Of a DNA stretch of 64,000 bases, positions 53,859 to 62,285 are shown in pieces (the stretch's first letter is position 1; the number at the start of each line of letters is the position of its first letter). The stretch spans positions 50,939 through 114,938 of the forward strand of contig LM655194.1 in NCBI GenBank assembly GCA_000824825.2, read 5' to 3'. Both the position numbers and the translations under genes were made by a program. This stretch comes from Mesorhizobium sp. ORS 3324. GTDB lineage: Bacteria; Pseudomonadota; Alphaproteobacteria; Rhizobiales; Rhizobiaceae. The notes below the pieces were generated by a model. It worked only from the letters and a program-made list of their open reading frames with translations. It ran no database searches and was not told the DNA's origin.

Positions 53859-54533
53859 TTAAAATTCGAACGCATGGATACGTTCGAAGCCCGGTAGTGG
53901 CTTAATTGCCGCATTAAATGCGCGTCTGCCGGTTACAACCCCCCCGGCCTTGAAAAACAAACGGGCAACGCCGGAGTTCCCCTGCCCTTCGACGGCGACG
54001 AGACGGCCTTCCTCCGCAAGCTGGTCGAGCAATGCCGCCGGCACCTCCTCGACGCTGCCGCCAATGAAGATGACGTCGTAGGGCGCCTTGGCGGCATGAC
54101 CTTGCGGCAAGGGTCCGGTGACCACAGTCACGTTCTGGCAGCCCAGTGTCGAAAGCGTCGACCTCGCCGCCTCCGCCAGGACCGGGTCGCTTTCCAGCGC
54201 AACCACCGATTTTGCGATTCGGGAAAGCAGGGCGGTCGAATAGCCGGTGCCGCAGCCGACATCGAGCACAGAGTCGCTGTCGCGGATTTCCGCCAGTTGC
54301 AAAAGCTTGGCGAGCGGCGACGGTTCCATCAGATAGCGGGCGCCGCCGCCATTGACGCCGCCTGAAATGCGGATGTCCACGTCGATATAGGCCAGGTCCC
54401 GCTGCCCGGCGCCGACAAAGGCCTCGCGCGGCACGGCAAGCATGGCCTCGATGAGCGGCGCGCTGGTCACGTCGGTGGTGCGGATCTGGCCATCGACCAT
54501 CTTCACGCGGCGTTCGGAGAAATCAGCGTTCAT
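53859..54533 (-). CDS. Protein-L-isoaspartate methyltransferase family protein (second copy)
   Basis: A 224-residue SAM methyltransferase. The N-terminal 'MVDGQIRTTDVTSAPLIEAMLAVPREAFVG' is typical of the alphaproteobacterial Pcm-like family found upstream of tolC. SAM motif I is 'VLDVGCGTGYSTALLSRIA' and a post-motif is 'PYDVIFIGGSVEEVPAALLDQL'. It differs clearly from the pcm in the surE operon. Whether it repairs isoaspartate or has another substrate is open. The ATG is at 54533. Confidence 0.88.
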   Translation of the reverse strand: MNADFSERRVKMVDGQIRTTDVTSAPLIEAMLAVPREAFVGAGQRDLAYIDVDIRISGGVNGGGARYLMEPSPLAKLLQLAEIRDSDSVLDVGCGTGYSTALLSRIAKSVVALESDPVLAEAARSTLSTLGCQNVTVVTGPLPQGHAAKAPYDVIFIGGSVEEVPAALLDQLAEEGRLVAVEGQGNSGVARLFFKAGGVVTGRRAFNAAIKPLPGFERIHAFEF

Positions 54534-54623
54534 GTCCCAACCAATCCGCTCCCGCGCTGGATGCGCGGTCAAAATTCGACTGGAACGTTGGCTCCAGCAC
54601 GATGGCGCCGGAGCCCGGGCATC

Positions 54624-54697
54624 TGGAGGCCTCGCCCGGAATCGAACCGGGGTGCAAGGATTTGCAGTCCTCTGCGTAACCACTCCGCCACGAGGCC
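54624..54697 (-). tRNA. tRNA-Cys (anticodon GCA)
   Basis: Read on the minus strand: acceptor GGCCTCG / CGAGGCC, D-arm 'TGGCGGAGTGGTTACGCA', anticodon stem-loop AGGACTGCAAATCCT with GCA, T-arm CCCGGTTCGATTCCGGG, discriminator T and an encoded CCA. The U discriminator is the known identity element for cysteine. Confidence 0.97.
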
Positions 54698-54871
54698 TCA
54701 CAATGCTCCCGGCGTTCCGAGCGAACTCATTATGTTGGCGGTGAAGGGTCGTCAAGCGCCGGAAAGTCATTCCCGACGCTTTCCCAAGCGTCATCCGAAA
54801 CAGTGGTTGCCAATCGCTTGTTGCCTAATTCGACAGTGCCGCTGAGCTTGCCGGACCAGCCGGGAAAGCCC

Positions 54872-55132
54872 TCAGTCCGGCCGGCGCCGGCGTCTCCACC
54901 AGACAACAAAGCGCCGCCTGTGGCGGCGCACCATCGCGAATTCGTAGGACAGGACCAGCAAGCCCAGCGGAACCATCCAGAAGCCGAGAATCGGCAGGAA
55001 GCCCAGGATGCCGCCAATGGTAAGCAGCACGCCGATCGCGATCCGCGATCCCCGCGAGCGCGGCATGGTGAAGTCGCGGCCGAAGACCGTGATCTTCCGC
55101 GCCGGTGCATTGTCGTCGTCAGCAGCCGTCAT
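54872..55132 (-). CDS. Small PGPGW-type membrane protein
   Basis: 86 residues: a polar N-terminus ('ARKITVFGRDFTMPRSRGSR'), two close hydrophobic segments ('IAIGVLLTIGGILGFLPILGFWMVPLGLLVLSY') with the Pro-Gly-rich turn that defines the putative transmembrane PGPGW family, and a strongly basic tail ('RRHRRRFVVWWRRRRRPD'). Function unknown. It stands alone between two tRNA genes. Confidence 0.75.
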   Translation of the reverse strand: MTAADDDNAPARKITVFGRDFTMPRSRGSRIAIGVLLTIGGILGFLPILGFWMVPLGLLVLSYEFAMVRRHRRRFVVWWRRRRRPD

Positions 55133-55344
55133 TCAAAACCAGATCCCATCTGCGGCGAAGCGTTCGGTACCAAAGGCAATAACCGATCGCTTTGTTCCGC
55201 GCGGTGTGAAACCGTTCATATGTGGGCACGCCGAAACCATGCCACAAATGGCCGCACGAAAAACTGCAGAAAAATTCCGAATTGCTGCTTTGCAAAGCCG
55301 AAAGGTGTTTGCTATAGGCTCCGCCACTCACGTCAGAGCGCTGT

Positions 55345-55419
55345 TCCCCGGTAGCTCAGTGGTAGAGCAACCGGCTGTTAACCGGTTGGTCGCTGGTTCG
55401 AATCCGGCCCGGGGAGCCA
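55345..55419 (+). tRNA. tRNA-Asn (anticodon GTT)
   Basis: Acceptor TCCCCGG / CCGGGGA, D-arm TAGCTCAGTGGTAGAGCA, anticodon arm CCGGCTGTTAACCGG with GTT, T-arm CTGGTTCGAATCCGG, discriminator G and an encoded CCA. Confidence 0.97.
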
Positions 55420-55471
55420 CATCTTCTACACCAGAGCGCAAGTGCCCCCGACAGCCATCGTGCCGTAGCGA

Positions 55472-55948
55472 TCAGGCCTGCTCTTCCGCATCTCCATTGC
55501 CTTCGAGCTTGCTGCGCAGCGCCGTCATAACACTGTGCGTCGTCTTGATATCCCCGACCTTAAGCCCTTCCGAGAGCTCGTTGACCCAAGGCGCCTGCAG
55601 GCGCATGGCGGCCTCATAGGTCTGCTTCCCCTTGTCGGTCAGAACGACAAGCTGAGCCCGCCGGTGGTGCGGGTTGGGCTGGAACGCGACAAGCCCCTCC
55701 TTTTCCAGATCGTTGACGATGCGCTGAATGTTCTGGCGGTGGGCTCCCATATCGCGCGCCAGCCAGGCGACCGGCTGCGGCCTGTCCGCCGCAACGATGG
55801 TGCCAAGGATCTGCCAGCGGGCGCTCGTCAGACCGAGCCCGGCGACCAGCCTGTCGCCGGCAGCGATCATCCTGTTGCTCAGGCTGAACAGCTCGAGAAT
55901 GAGATCGGTCAAGGCAGTTCCAGCCGGGGTTCGCTTGGCCTCGCGCAT
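55472..55948 (-). CDS. MarR family transcriptional regulator
   Basis: A 158-residue winged-helix dimer: 'LGLTSARWQILGTIVAADRPQPVAWLARDMGAHRQNIQRIVNDLEKEGLVAFQPNPHHRRAQLVVLTDKG' spans the DNA-binding domain, with the wing 'PHHRRAQLVVL'. GAGGACAA precedes the ATG. It is divergent from a monooxygenase-fold gene, and a palindrome lies in the shared promoter, so it probably represses both. The effector cannot be told. Confidence 0.9.
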   Translation of the reverse strand: MREAKRTPAGTALTDLILELFSLSNRMIAAGDRLVAGLGLTSARWQILGTIVAADRPQPVAWLARDMGAHRQNIQRIVNDLEKEGLVAFQPNPHHRRAQLVVLTDKGKQTYEAAMRLQAPWVNELSEGLKVGDIKTTHSVMTALRSKLEGNGDAEEQA

Positions 55949-55967
55949 TTGTCCTCATATGTCCTTA

Positions 55968-55996
55968 TTGACATCATGTTGTCAATTGTTTAGTCT
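55968..55996 (+). promoter_or_regulatory. Promoter of the monooxygenase-fold gene overlapped by a palindromic operator
   Basis: TTGACA (55968-55973), 17 bp, then TAGTCT (55991-55996) make a near-consensus sigma-70 promoter with a leader of about 40 bases to the ATG at 56045. The palindrome TTGACA-TCATGT-TGTCAA (55968-55985) covers the -35 box and spacer, an ideal position for MarR repression. It is also 20 bp from the marR start codon. Confidence 0.65.
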
Positions 55997-56044
55997 GCAT
56001 CATACCAGATGGACATCATATCACCATATCGAACGGAGCCTGCG

Positions 56045-56413
56045 ATGTCGCTGCTGCGCCCAATGGATCCTGCTTTTCCGATAGAACGTCAGCTCGGTGT
56101 CGATGCCTCACCCGTCGTGCTCGTGAACGTCTTTACGCTCGACATGGCGGACGAACAGACCTTCCTGCGGGTCTGGCAGGACGATGCAGGCTTCATGAAG
56201 CGCCAGCCGGGCTTCGTCTCGACCCAGCTTCACCGCGCGATCGGCGAAAGCCCGACCTATCTCAACTATGCGGTATGGGAAACGACGGCCGACTTCCGGG
56301 CTGCATTCTCACATCCAGATTTCATCGCCAAGCTCTCGGCCTATCCGTCCTCGGCGGTTGCTACCCCGCACCTGTTTCAGAAGGTCGCGGTGCCGGGCAT
56401 CTGCGTCGCATAG
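56045..56413 (+). CDS. Antibiotic biosynthesis monooxygenase (ABM) domain protein
   Basis: A 122-residue ferredoxin-like-fold protein: 'ASPVVLVNVFTLDMADEQTFLRVWQDDAGFMKRQPGFVSTQLHRAIGESPTYLNYAVWETTADFRAAF' is the ABM core. Members are cofactor-free monooxygenases acting on quinones and polyketides, or simple stress proteins. ACGGAGC precedes the ATG at 56045; an earlier ATG at 56009 is closer to the promoter and less likely. MarR control suggests response to an aromatic or oxidative signal (inferred). Confidence 0.82.
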   Translation: MSLLRPMDPAFPIERQLGVDASPVVLVNVFTLDMADEQTFLRVWQDDAGFMKRQPGFVSTQLHRAIGESPTYLNYAVWETTADFRAAFSHPDFIAKLSAYPSSAVATPHLFQKVAVPGICVA

Positions 56414-56441
56414 CCCGCGCTCGCGGAAAGGCAGCACGATC

Positions 56442-56888
56442 ATGCTGAAGATCATCCATCCGGTAGCCGGCGCGCTCGCGCTCCTCACGATCGGGACCTT
56501 CTGGCTCTCGACGGCGCTCAGCGAGTTGCTTGCGTCGGAGGCAACGGTTAGTGCCGTCAAGACGGCTATACCTTGGGGCTTCCTCGTGCTGATCCCGGCG
56601 CTGGCGGCGGCGGGAGGTTCGGGCTTGGCACTGGCCGAGGGACGGCGAGCCGGCCTGATCGGCGCCAAGCTCAAGCGTATGCCGTGGATCGCTGCCAACG
56701 GCCTCCTGGTTCTCGTCCCATCCGCGCTGTTCCTCGCCTCGAAGGCGCGAGCCGCCGAGTTCGATCCCCTGTTCTATTCGGTGCAGGCACTGGAACTGGT
56801 CGCGGGGGCAGCCAACATCACGTTGCTCGGCCTCAACATGCGTGACGGTCTTAAGATCAAAGGCTGGCTTCGCCTGCGCCCGGCATGA
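56442..56888 (+). CDS. Four-helix membrane protein of unknown function
   Basis: 148 residues with four hydrophobic segments ('PVAGALALLTIGTFWLSTAL', 'WGFLVLIPALAAAGGSGLAL', 'ANGLLVLVPSALFLASKARA', 'LVAGAANITLLGLNMRDGL'). Conserved-looking charges lie in loops. It starts 28 bp after the ABM gene with GGAAAGG in front, so the two form an operon under MarR control. The fold resembles DoxX/DUF-type small quinone-linked membrane proteins only loosely. Confidence 0.75.
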   Translation: MLKIIHPVAGALALLTIGTFWLSTALSELLASEATVSAVKTAIPWGFLVLIPALAAAGGSGLALAEGRRAGLIGAKLKRMPWIAANGLLVLVPSALFLASKARAAEFDPLFYSVQALELVAGAANITLLGLNMRDGLKIKGWLRLRPA

Positions 56889-56922
56889 TTATCCGGTGAC
56901 AAGGCACGAGCTTGCAGGGAGT

Positions 56923-57828
56923 TTATTGCCGGGTCGCCTTGGTCCGACGGCTACCTTTATCCACGTACATCGCCTCGTCCGCCTCGGCTATCAAATCGTC
57001 GATCGATTTCACCGTTTCCGTTGTTGGATTGTGGTGGGCGAAGCCCAAACTGAGGGCCAGCGCCGGCTCCCCCGCCGATTCGCGATTGTGATCTTCCACT
57101 GCGCTCGTGAGGCGGTGACGCAGAAGTTCGACGGCTGCCCCGTCGACGCCATCCGTCATCGCGATAAACTCGTCGCCGCCGATTCTGGCGATCACATCGG
57201 ATACCCGGAAAACGGAACGCAGAACCCCCGCGGTCCTGATCAACGCCCGGTCACCGACCTCGTGGCCAAAACGATCATTGATGCGCTTCATGCCGTCCAG
57301 ATCGACGAAGGTCACCACCAGCCCCGTTCCGGCCCTGACGGCGCGCTTCACCACCTCTCTGGCGAGCATTGCGAAGCCACGACGGTTGTGGAGGCCGGTA
57401 AGGTCGTCGACGAGCGACAGATCCCTTATCTGCAGCACCATTCTATGGCGCTCCCGGGCATAGCGGATGGCGCGAACAATTTGCTGCCCGTCGATTTGCC
57501 CTTTGACGAGATAATCCTGCGCACCGTCGCGAACCGCTTGAATTGCCGATCCTTCGTCGTTGAGACCTGTCAGCACGATAACCGGGACGTCTGGGGCGGT
57601 CGCCTGAAACCGCCGAAGCGTATCCAAACCCGTGCTGTCGGGAAGAGACAAATCGAGCAATACGAGATCGAAGCTTTGATCGGCGAACTGCTCGAGGCCA
57701 TGGGCCAACCGATTCACCTCAGAGATCACGAAGCTCGTACCGCTGCCGTCCGCGAGCAGTTCCCGGATCAGCCGAGCATCACCGGGATTGTCCTCAACGA
57801 GGAGGATGTTTAACGGGCTTTCGCTCAA
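56923..57828 (-). CDS. Response regulator with GGDEF domain (diguanylate cyclase)
   Basis: 301 residues. The receiver domain spans 5-125, with phosphoacceptor D59 ('LVLLDLSLP'). The GGDEF domain spans about 135-300, with the intact active site G217-G-D-E-F221 and the inhibitory I-site R208-V-S-D211 five residues before it. It should make c-di-GMP with product inhibition when phosphorylated. The start is TTG at 57828, preceded by GGAG at 9 bp and 6 bp after the stop of the upstream regulator. The N-terminus ('[15 protein letters not shown]') is nearly identical to that of the upstream regulator, indicating duplication. Confidence 0.9.
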   Translation of the reverse strand: MSESPLNILLVEDNPGDARLIRELLADGSGTSFVISEVNRLAHGLEQFADQSFDLVLLDLSLPDSTGLDTLRRFQATAPDVPVIVLTGLNDEGSAIQAVRDGAQDYLVKGQIDGQQIVRAIRYARERHRMVLQIRDLSLVDDLTGLHNRRGFAMLAREVVKRAVRAGTGLVVTFVDLDGMKRINDRFGHEVGDRALIRTAGVLRSVFRVSDVIARIGGDEFIAMTDGVDGAAVELLRHRLTSAVEDHNRESAGEPALALSLGFAHHNPTTETVKSIDDLIAEADEAMYVDKGSRRTKATRQ

Positions 57829-57834
57829 CTCGCA

Positions 57835-58281
57835 TTACTCCGGCGGCAGCTTCACAATCGAGAGCCAGAAGTTCTCGATCCCCCGTACCACGCGTACGAA
57901 TTCATCCAGGTCCACGGGCTTGGTGATGTAACAATTGGCATGCAGGTTGTAGCTGGTCAGGATATCTTTCTCGGCCTGCGAAGTGGTCAGCACCGCAACC
58001 GGGATACGTCGCAAGTTTTCATCGGCCTTGATTTCGGCGAGAACCTGACGGCCGTCCATTCGGGGCAGATTGAGATCAAGCAGGATCAGGTCAGGACGTG
58101 GCGCGTCGGCGTAGCGCCCTTCCCGCCGCAGCAACGACATGGCCTCGACTCCGTCCTGCACGACGTTGAGTTCATTGCGCACCTTTGCGTCTCGCAACGC
58201 CTCGATCGTGAGCCGAGCGTCGCCTGGATTGTCCTCGACGAGGAGGATGTTGATGGCGCGTTCAGTCGAGCTGATGTTCAT
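57835..58281 (-). CDS. Single-domain response regulator (Rcp1/CheY-like)
   Basis: A 148-residue receiver with phosphoacceptor D69 ('[13 protein letters not shown]'), the acidic pocket '[10 protein letters not shown]', switch Thr in '[13 protein letters not shown]' and Lys in '[12 protein letters not shown]'. The long beta4-alpha4 pattern is of the Rcp1 type that pairs with bacteriophytochrome-like kinases. It overlaps the kinase gene by 4 bp (ATGA) and is presumably that kinase's first target. Confidence 0.93.
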   Translation of the reverse strand: MNISSTERAINILLVEDNPGDARLTIEALRDAKVRNELNVVQDGVEAMSLLRREGRYADAPRPDLILLDLNLPRMDGRQVLAEIKADENLRRIPVAVLTTSQAEKDILTSYNLHANCYITKPVDLDEFVRVVRGIENFWLSIVKLPPE

Positions 58282-60254
58282 ACCGGATCCATTTGAGGTG
58301 GCGAAGACGTTGAAGCCAACTTCCGTGCCTGGTTGGTGTCCTCTGTATCCCGGCAGGGAAGCGTGAAGAAGAAGGTCGAGCCATGGTTGACCTCAGACTC
58401 GACCCAAATTCGGCCGCCGTGGCGTTCGACGACTTTCTTGCAAATGGCAAGACCGATGCCGGTCCCCGGATATTCGGCCCGCGTGTGCAAGCGCTTGAAA
58501 ACGGCGAAAAGCTGCTCGATGTACCTGGCATCAATGCCGATGCCATTGTCCGCGATCGAGAATAGCCATTCCCTGCCATCTAGCCGGACCGCGATCTCGA
58601 TTTCCGGGACGCGCTCGCCACGGAACTTGATGGCGTTGCCGATCAGGTTTTGGAACAGTTGAACCAGCTGGAATCGATCGGCATCGATTTTCGGCAGTTC
58701 GGACTTTCGGATGATTGCGCCGCTCTCGATCAGTGCCGCTTTGAGGTTCGTCAAGGCACGCTCGACCACAAGGTTGCAATCGATCGCCTCGAACGCGTTG
58801 CCCTGCGTGCTGACACGTGAGTAGACCAGCAGGTCGTTGATCAATGCCTGCATCCGTGCAGCGCCATCCACGGCGAAATGGATGAACTCGTCGGCATCGG
58901 CATCCAACCTTCCCTTGTAACGTCTGCCAAGCAGTTGGGTATAACTTGCCACCATTCGCAGCGGCTCCTGCAAGTCGTGCGAGGCGACATAGGCGAAGCG
59001 CTCCAGCTCGATGTTTGATCGGGCCAACTCGCTTGCCCTGAGGTCAAGCTCGCGCGTCTTTTCGGCAACACGCTGCTCCAAGGTGGCGGCGTGCGCGTGC
59101 AGCTCGGATTCCCGGCTTTTGAGCGCGGTCGTCATGCGATTGAAGGCACGCGCCAAACGACCGAGCTCGTCGCTCGAAGACTCGGGCAGCACCACATCCC
59201 GCTCGCCAGCCTCGACTCGTCTGGCGCCCGCCTCGATGCGCCGGATGGGGTTGGTAATGGTTCGCGACAACAATCCCGACGCTGCCGATGCGACGAGCAA
59301 AAGCAGGCCACCGGCGATCGCGAGGCTCTGGCCGAGTTGATAAACTGGGGCGAAGGCTTCGGCCTTGTCGAGCTTTGTGATGAGACACAAACCAAACTTC
59401 GGCATCCAGCGATAAACGGTGATCGCCGGAACGCCGCGGTAGTCATTCGACAGATCCAGCCCATCATTGTGGTCGAGGCAGAGCCGGGCCGCCACGCTCT
59501 GGTCCGCGGTAACGGTGCTCGCGTCGGCGTCGGTCAGCAGGCGCGGTCTGTTGACAAACTGCTTATGCGTGTCGATCAAGTATGCTTCGTCGGTCGCGCG
59601 CAGCCCCGCCCGACGATCGACGGTGCTAGCCAAACTCTCCGTTCCGAGACGGGCGACCAGAACGGCAACAAGTGCACCGTTGCGGGCACGAAGCGGCGTG
59701 GACAAGAACGGTGACAACAGGGTGAGGTTCCTTGAACGATCCGGCACCAGGTAGAGGCCGGCGCGGATCTTGCCATTGGTGAAATAAGGCTCACCCACGC
59801 CCTGGCGGCGACGATCGGTGGGATCCGTCGCCGTCAGGACCCGGCCCGATTTCGGTTCCATCACAAAAAGGGCGACAAAGTCCTGGCCCTCTCCGGTGCG
59901 CGCTGCAAGATCGTCGCGGAAGTCAGCCCAATCGTCAGGCATCGCATCCGCGGGAAGACCGGCAAGCTTGCTGAAGTCGTCGACAATGTGGGGCGATTCG
60001 CTGAGCCCGCGCAGCTCGCTCAGCTGCCCGTCGAGCCATGACCCGATCGCGGCCTGTTTTTCCAGCGCTCGCGATTGGACCTCGGCAACAACGCTGCTCT
60101 CCAGCGCCGCCCTGCCCTGGTCGAAGGCCAGCCATCCGGTTGCGCCGAGAAGAATTGCAGCGAAGAGCGCAAAAAGCAGGGTAAGCTTTTGTGAAATCCC
60201 AAGCCGCAAGAGCCAAGAGGCTTCTTGCGGATCTACATGCGATCGGATGGTCAT
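58278..60254 (-). CDS. Membrane sensor histidine kinase (Cache-HAMP-HisKA-HATPase)
   Basis: 658 residues. Membrane helix 1 is '[21 protein letters not shown]' (about 25-45), followed by a periplasmic sensor region of dCache type (about 46-305). Helix 2 is '[20 protein letters not shown]', then HAMP ('[20 protein letters not shown]'), a coiled coil and HisKA with H426 ('[14 protein letters not shown]'). HATPase N and G boxes are '[13 protein letters not shown]' and 'IADNGIGID', '[19 protein letters not shown]'. The family with '[10 protein letters not shown]' lacks a usual transmitter-receiver link and signals to Rcp1-like regulators. It overlaps both neighbours by ATGA. Confidence 0.92.
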   Translation of the reverse strand: MTIRSHVDPQEASWLLRLGISQKLTLLFALFAAILLGATGWLAFDQGRAALESSVVAEVQSRALEKQAAIGSWLDGQLSELRGLSESPHIVDDFSKLAGLPADAMPDDWADFRDDLAARTGEGQDFVALFVMEPKSGRVLTATDPTDRRRQGVGEPYFTNGKIRAGLYLVPDRSRNLTLLSPFLSTPLRARNGALVAVLVARLGTESLASTVDRRAGLRATDEAYLIDTHKQFVNRPRLLTDADASTVTADQSVAARLCLDHNDGLDLSNDYRGVPAITVYRWMPKFGLCLITKLDKAEAFAPVYQLGQSLAIAGGLLLLVASAASGLLSRTITNPIRRIEAGARRVEAGERDVVLPESSSDELGRLARAFNRMTTALKSRESELHAHAATLEQRVAEKTRELDLRASELARSNIELERFAYVASHDLQEPLRMVASYTQLLGRRYKGRLDADADEFIHFAVDGAARMQALINDLLVYSRVSTQGNAFEAIDCNLVVERALTNLKAALIESGAIIRKSELPKIDADRFQLVQLFQNLIGNAIKFRGERVPEIEIAVRLDGREWLFSIADNGIGIDARYIEQLFAVFKRLHTRAEYPGTGIGLAICKKVVERHGGRIWVESEVNHGSTFFFTLPCRDTEDTNQARKLASTSSPPQMDPV

Positions 60255-61174
60255 TCTGCACTCGGCCGCGCGCGGCGGCGAAGCCGCAGCAAACCGATCC
60301 CCAACCAGGCGAAAGCCACTGCTATCAGGGCAGCGGGCAACCAGATCTTCGCCGCCAATATGCGCAGTCGGACCGAACTCGCCGCACCGAACAGGTCGGC
60401 CTTGGACTGCGCGGAATACCTAGCCTGCCAGACACTAAAGTCGCCTATCGACTTCCCCGTGGCTGGATCGACGAAAAAGCTGTGGCCGTTATCCGTCATG
60501 TCGACGAGGGTACCTGAGACGGGCTCGACCCACAGAAAGCCTTCGCCGTCGGTCCGGACCCTGAAGCGCTCGGGTACGTCGGGAAAATAATCATAGGTCT
60601 TGGTCTCATCGAGGTCCGCAATCGTGAAGCGGTACACTGCGAGCGTCAGACCATCGACCATCTCATTGCGATCGAAGGCCAGGTGTCGTGGACCGCCGTA
60701 GTAGGGGTCCCAGACCTCATCAGCGACACTCGTCAGCTGCGGCGGAAACATGAATTGCCCGCTGCGGCTAAGGTCGCCGTAGCCCGCCACATTCTGCCGG
60801 GTCTTGCGATCGACGCCGTAAAGGCCGGTGGTCTGATAGTTGACCTCCCCGGTGTCGGTCGTCCAATCGATATGGCTCTGGACGATAGCAACGTCGCCGG
60901 TGGCGCTCAGCACCTGGTCGACACGACGGCCCTTCTGGTGGAACGCGGAGAAGGGCGCATCCGGTGCTTGCCGAAAGCGGCTGTCCGATTCGAGTATGAT
61001 GCTATTGGTATAGTCAGCCGGCAGCTTCTCGAAGGCTGGTCCAAGGCTCAATCGAACAATCGCTGCGGCAGCGATCAAGAGCATTGGTGGCGCAAGAACC
61101 CACAGGAAAGGTATCGAGCGCCGCGCCTGCGGCGCATTCGCCATCGCCGATGCATGTGGAGCATCAGCTCCCAT
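60251..61174 (-). CDS. DUF3068-like membrane-anchored extracytoplasmic protein
   Basis: 307 residues. An N-terminal membrane helix ('IPFLWVLAPPMLLIAAAAIVRLSL', about 20-43) precedes an extracytoplasmic beta-rich domain (about 45-265) with 'TGLYGVDRKTRQN', 'RHLAFDRNEMVDGLTLAVYRF' and 'GTLVDMTDNGHSFFVDPATG'. A second helix follows ('IWLPAALIAVAFAWLGIGLLRL', about 275-297) and a basic tail. The arrangement is that of DUF3068, best known from actinobacteria. The stop overlaps the kinase start (ATGA), so it may be a co-sensor. GGAGC precedes the ATG at 61174. Confidence 0.78.
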   Translation of the reverse strand: MGADAPHASAMANAPQARRSIPFLWVLAPPMLLIAAAAIVRLSLGPAFEKLPADYTNSIILESDSRFRQAPDAPFSAFHQKGRRVDQVLSATGDVAIVQSHIDWTTDTGEVNYQTTGLYGVDRKTRQNVAGYGDLSRSGQFMFPPQLTSVADEVWDPYYGGPRHLAFDRNEMVDGLTLAVYRFTIADLDETKTYDYFPDVPERFRVRTDGEGFLWVEPVSGTLVDMTDNGHSFFVDPATGKSIGDFSVWQARYSAQSKADLFGAASSVRLRILAAKIWLPAALIAVAFAWLGIGLLRLRRRARPSAE

Positions 61175-61383
61175 CGTTGCTCCCTTGGCTCGCCAACGGC
61201 AATCGGGTTGCGGCACGGATCGCTCCTATGCCGACCAGTATTCCATGCATACGTTCAGTCTATTCGCGAGCGATTCTAAGCTAACTGCTTCCCACGGGGC
61301 GATCAAGATCAAGGATCTATTGCCCCTTGCGGATTCTCTCATCTTATCTGCAGTATAGCTAATATTTACTTGCGGCTCCGCCC

Positions 61384-62004
61384 TCAAGCATCAGATGGTC
61401 CAGTGCAACGGGACTTCAGCCATGTTCTGGACGGTCCGCTCCTGTAGCGGCTGTCGGCGCGTTTCGAAATGACGCCATTGAGCCCTTCCTGCTCGATGGC
61501 GCGAAACATCGCCAGCGCGTCACCCTCAAAATGCTCACTGTATTGGATCTTGCCGACGCCAGGCTCAACCAGTTGCCGCAGCGCTTGCTTGCGCTGCAGC
61601 AAGGGCAAGGCGGCAAGATTGCGACCGTCGAGATGGAGGATGTCGAACGCGACGAACACCAGCCGGCTCGGCTCGTTCCAGATCGCGGCTTCCAGTTCAG
61701 GGGAATCGGTCGTGCCCCGCTCGGCTGACACAATAACCTCGCCGTCGAGAATGGCGGCCCGGCATGGCAGTTCGACCGCTAGGGCGATGGGCCAGTATTT
61801 TGTCGTCCAGTCCTTGCCGTTCTTGCTGTAGAGACGCACGCCGGCCTTATCGATGATGATCTCAGTCCGGTAGCCGTCGAGCTCGGCCTCATGAACCCAC
61901 CCCTCACCTTCGGGCGGCTGCTCGACAGGAGTTGGCATCTGCGGCGGGATGAATTCCAGTCGTCCGCCATCGACCTTGGCACGCTTACTCAATGACGCCA
62001 CCAT
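61384..62004 (-). pseudogene. Decayed LigD-type ATP-dependent DNA ligase adenylation domain
   Basis: About 206 residues align with the ligase domain of LigD: 'MPTPVEQPPEGEGWVHEAELDGYR', 'AAILDGEVIVS', 'LVFVAFDILHLDGRNL' and 'EGLNGVISKRADSRYRSG'. Two defects stand out. The nucleophilic lysine of the KxDGxR motif is glutamate ('EAELDGYR', GAG for AAG). The frame also ends right after 'TWLKSRC', so the C-terminal OB domain is absent. Self-adenylation is therefore impossible. It is probably a remnant; a binding-only protein is the alternative. ATG at 62004 or GTG at 62034 could start it. No ku gene is near. Confidence 0.75.
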
Positions 62005-62285
62005 CTTTGCCGGACAGGATGGCGCGATCGGCACAGGCGGACCGATATTCCCCCCAACTTGGAAACCTGCCGCCTGTGCCGAGCCCCCGCTAAGCCGTCA
62101 CGAACATCTACGGATAACGTCGAATTGTCGTTATCTTCGCATCCAAATACTTGTCCGGGCGTACATATCTCAATATCGGCGCGACATAACTTTGTGCCGT
62201 CTCGGAGGGCTCATGCTATTTTGGGTTGCCGCCAGGGCCATTGCCGCCTGATAGCCAAGAGCATCAATCGCCGGCGACGCCCTGC

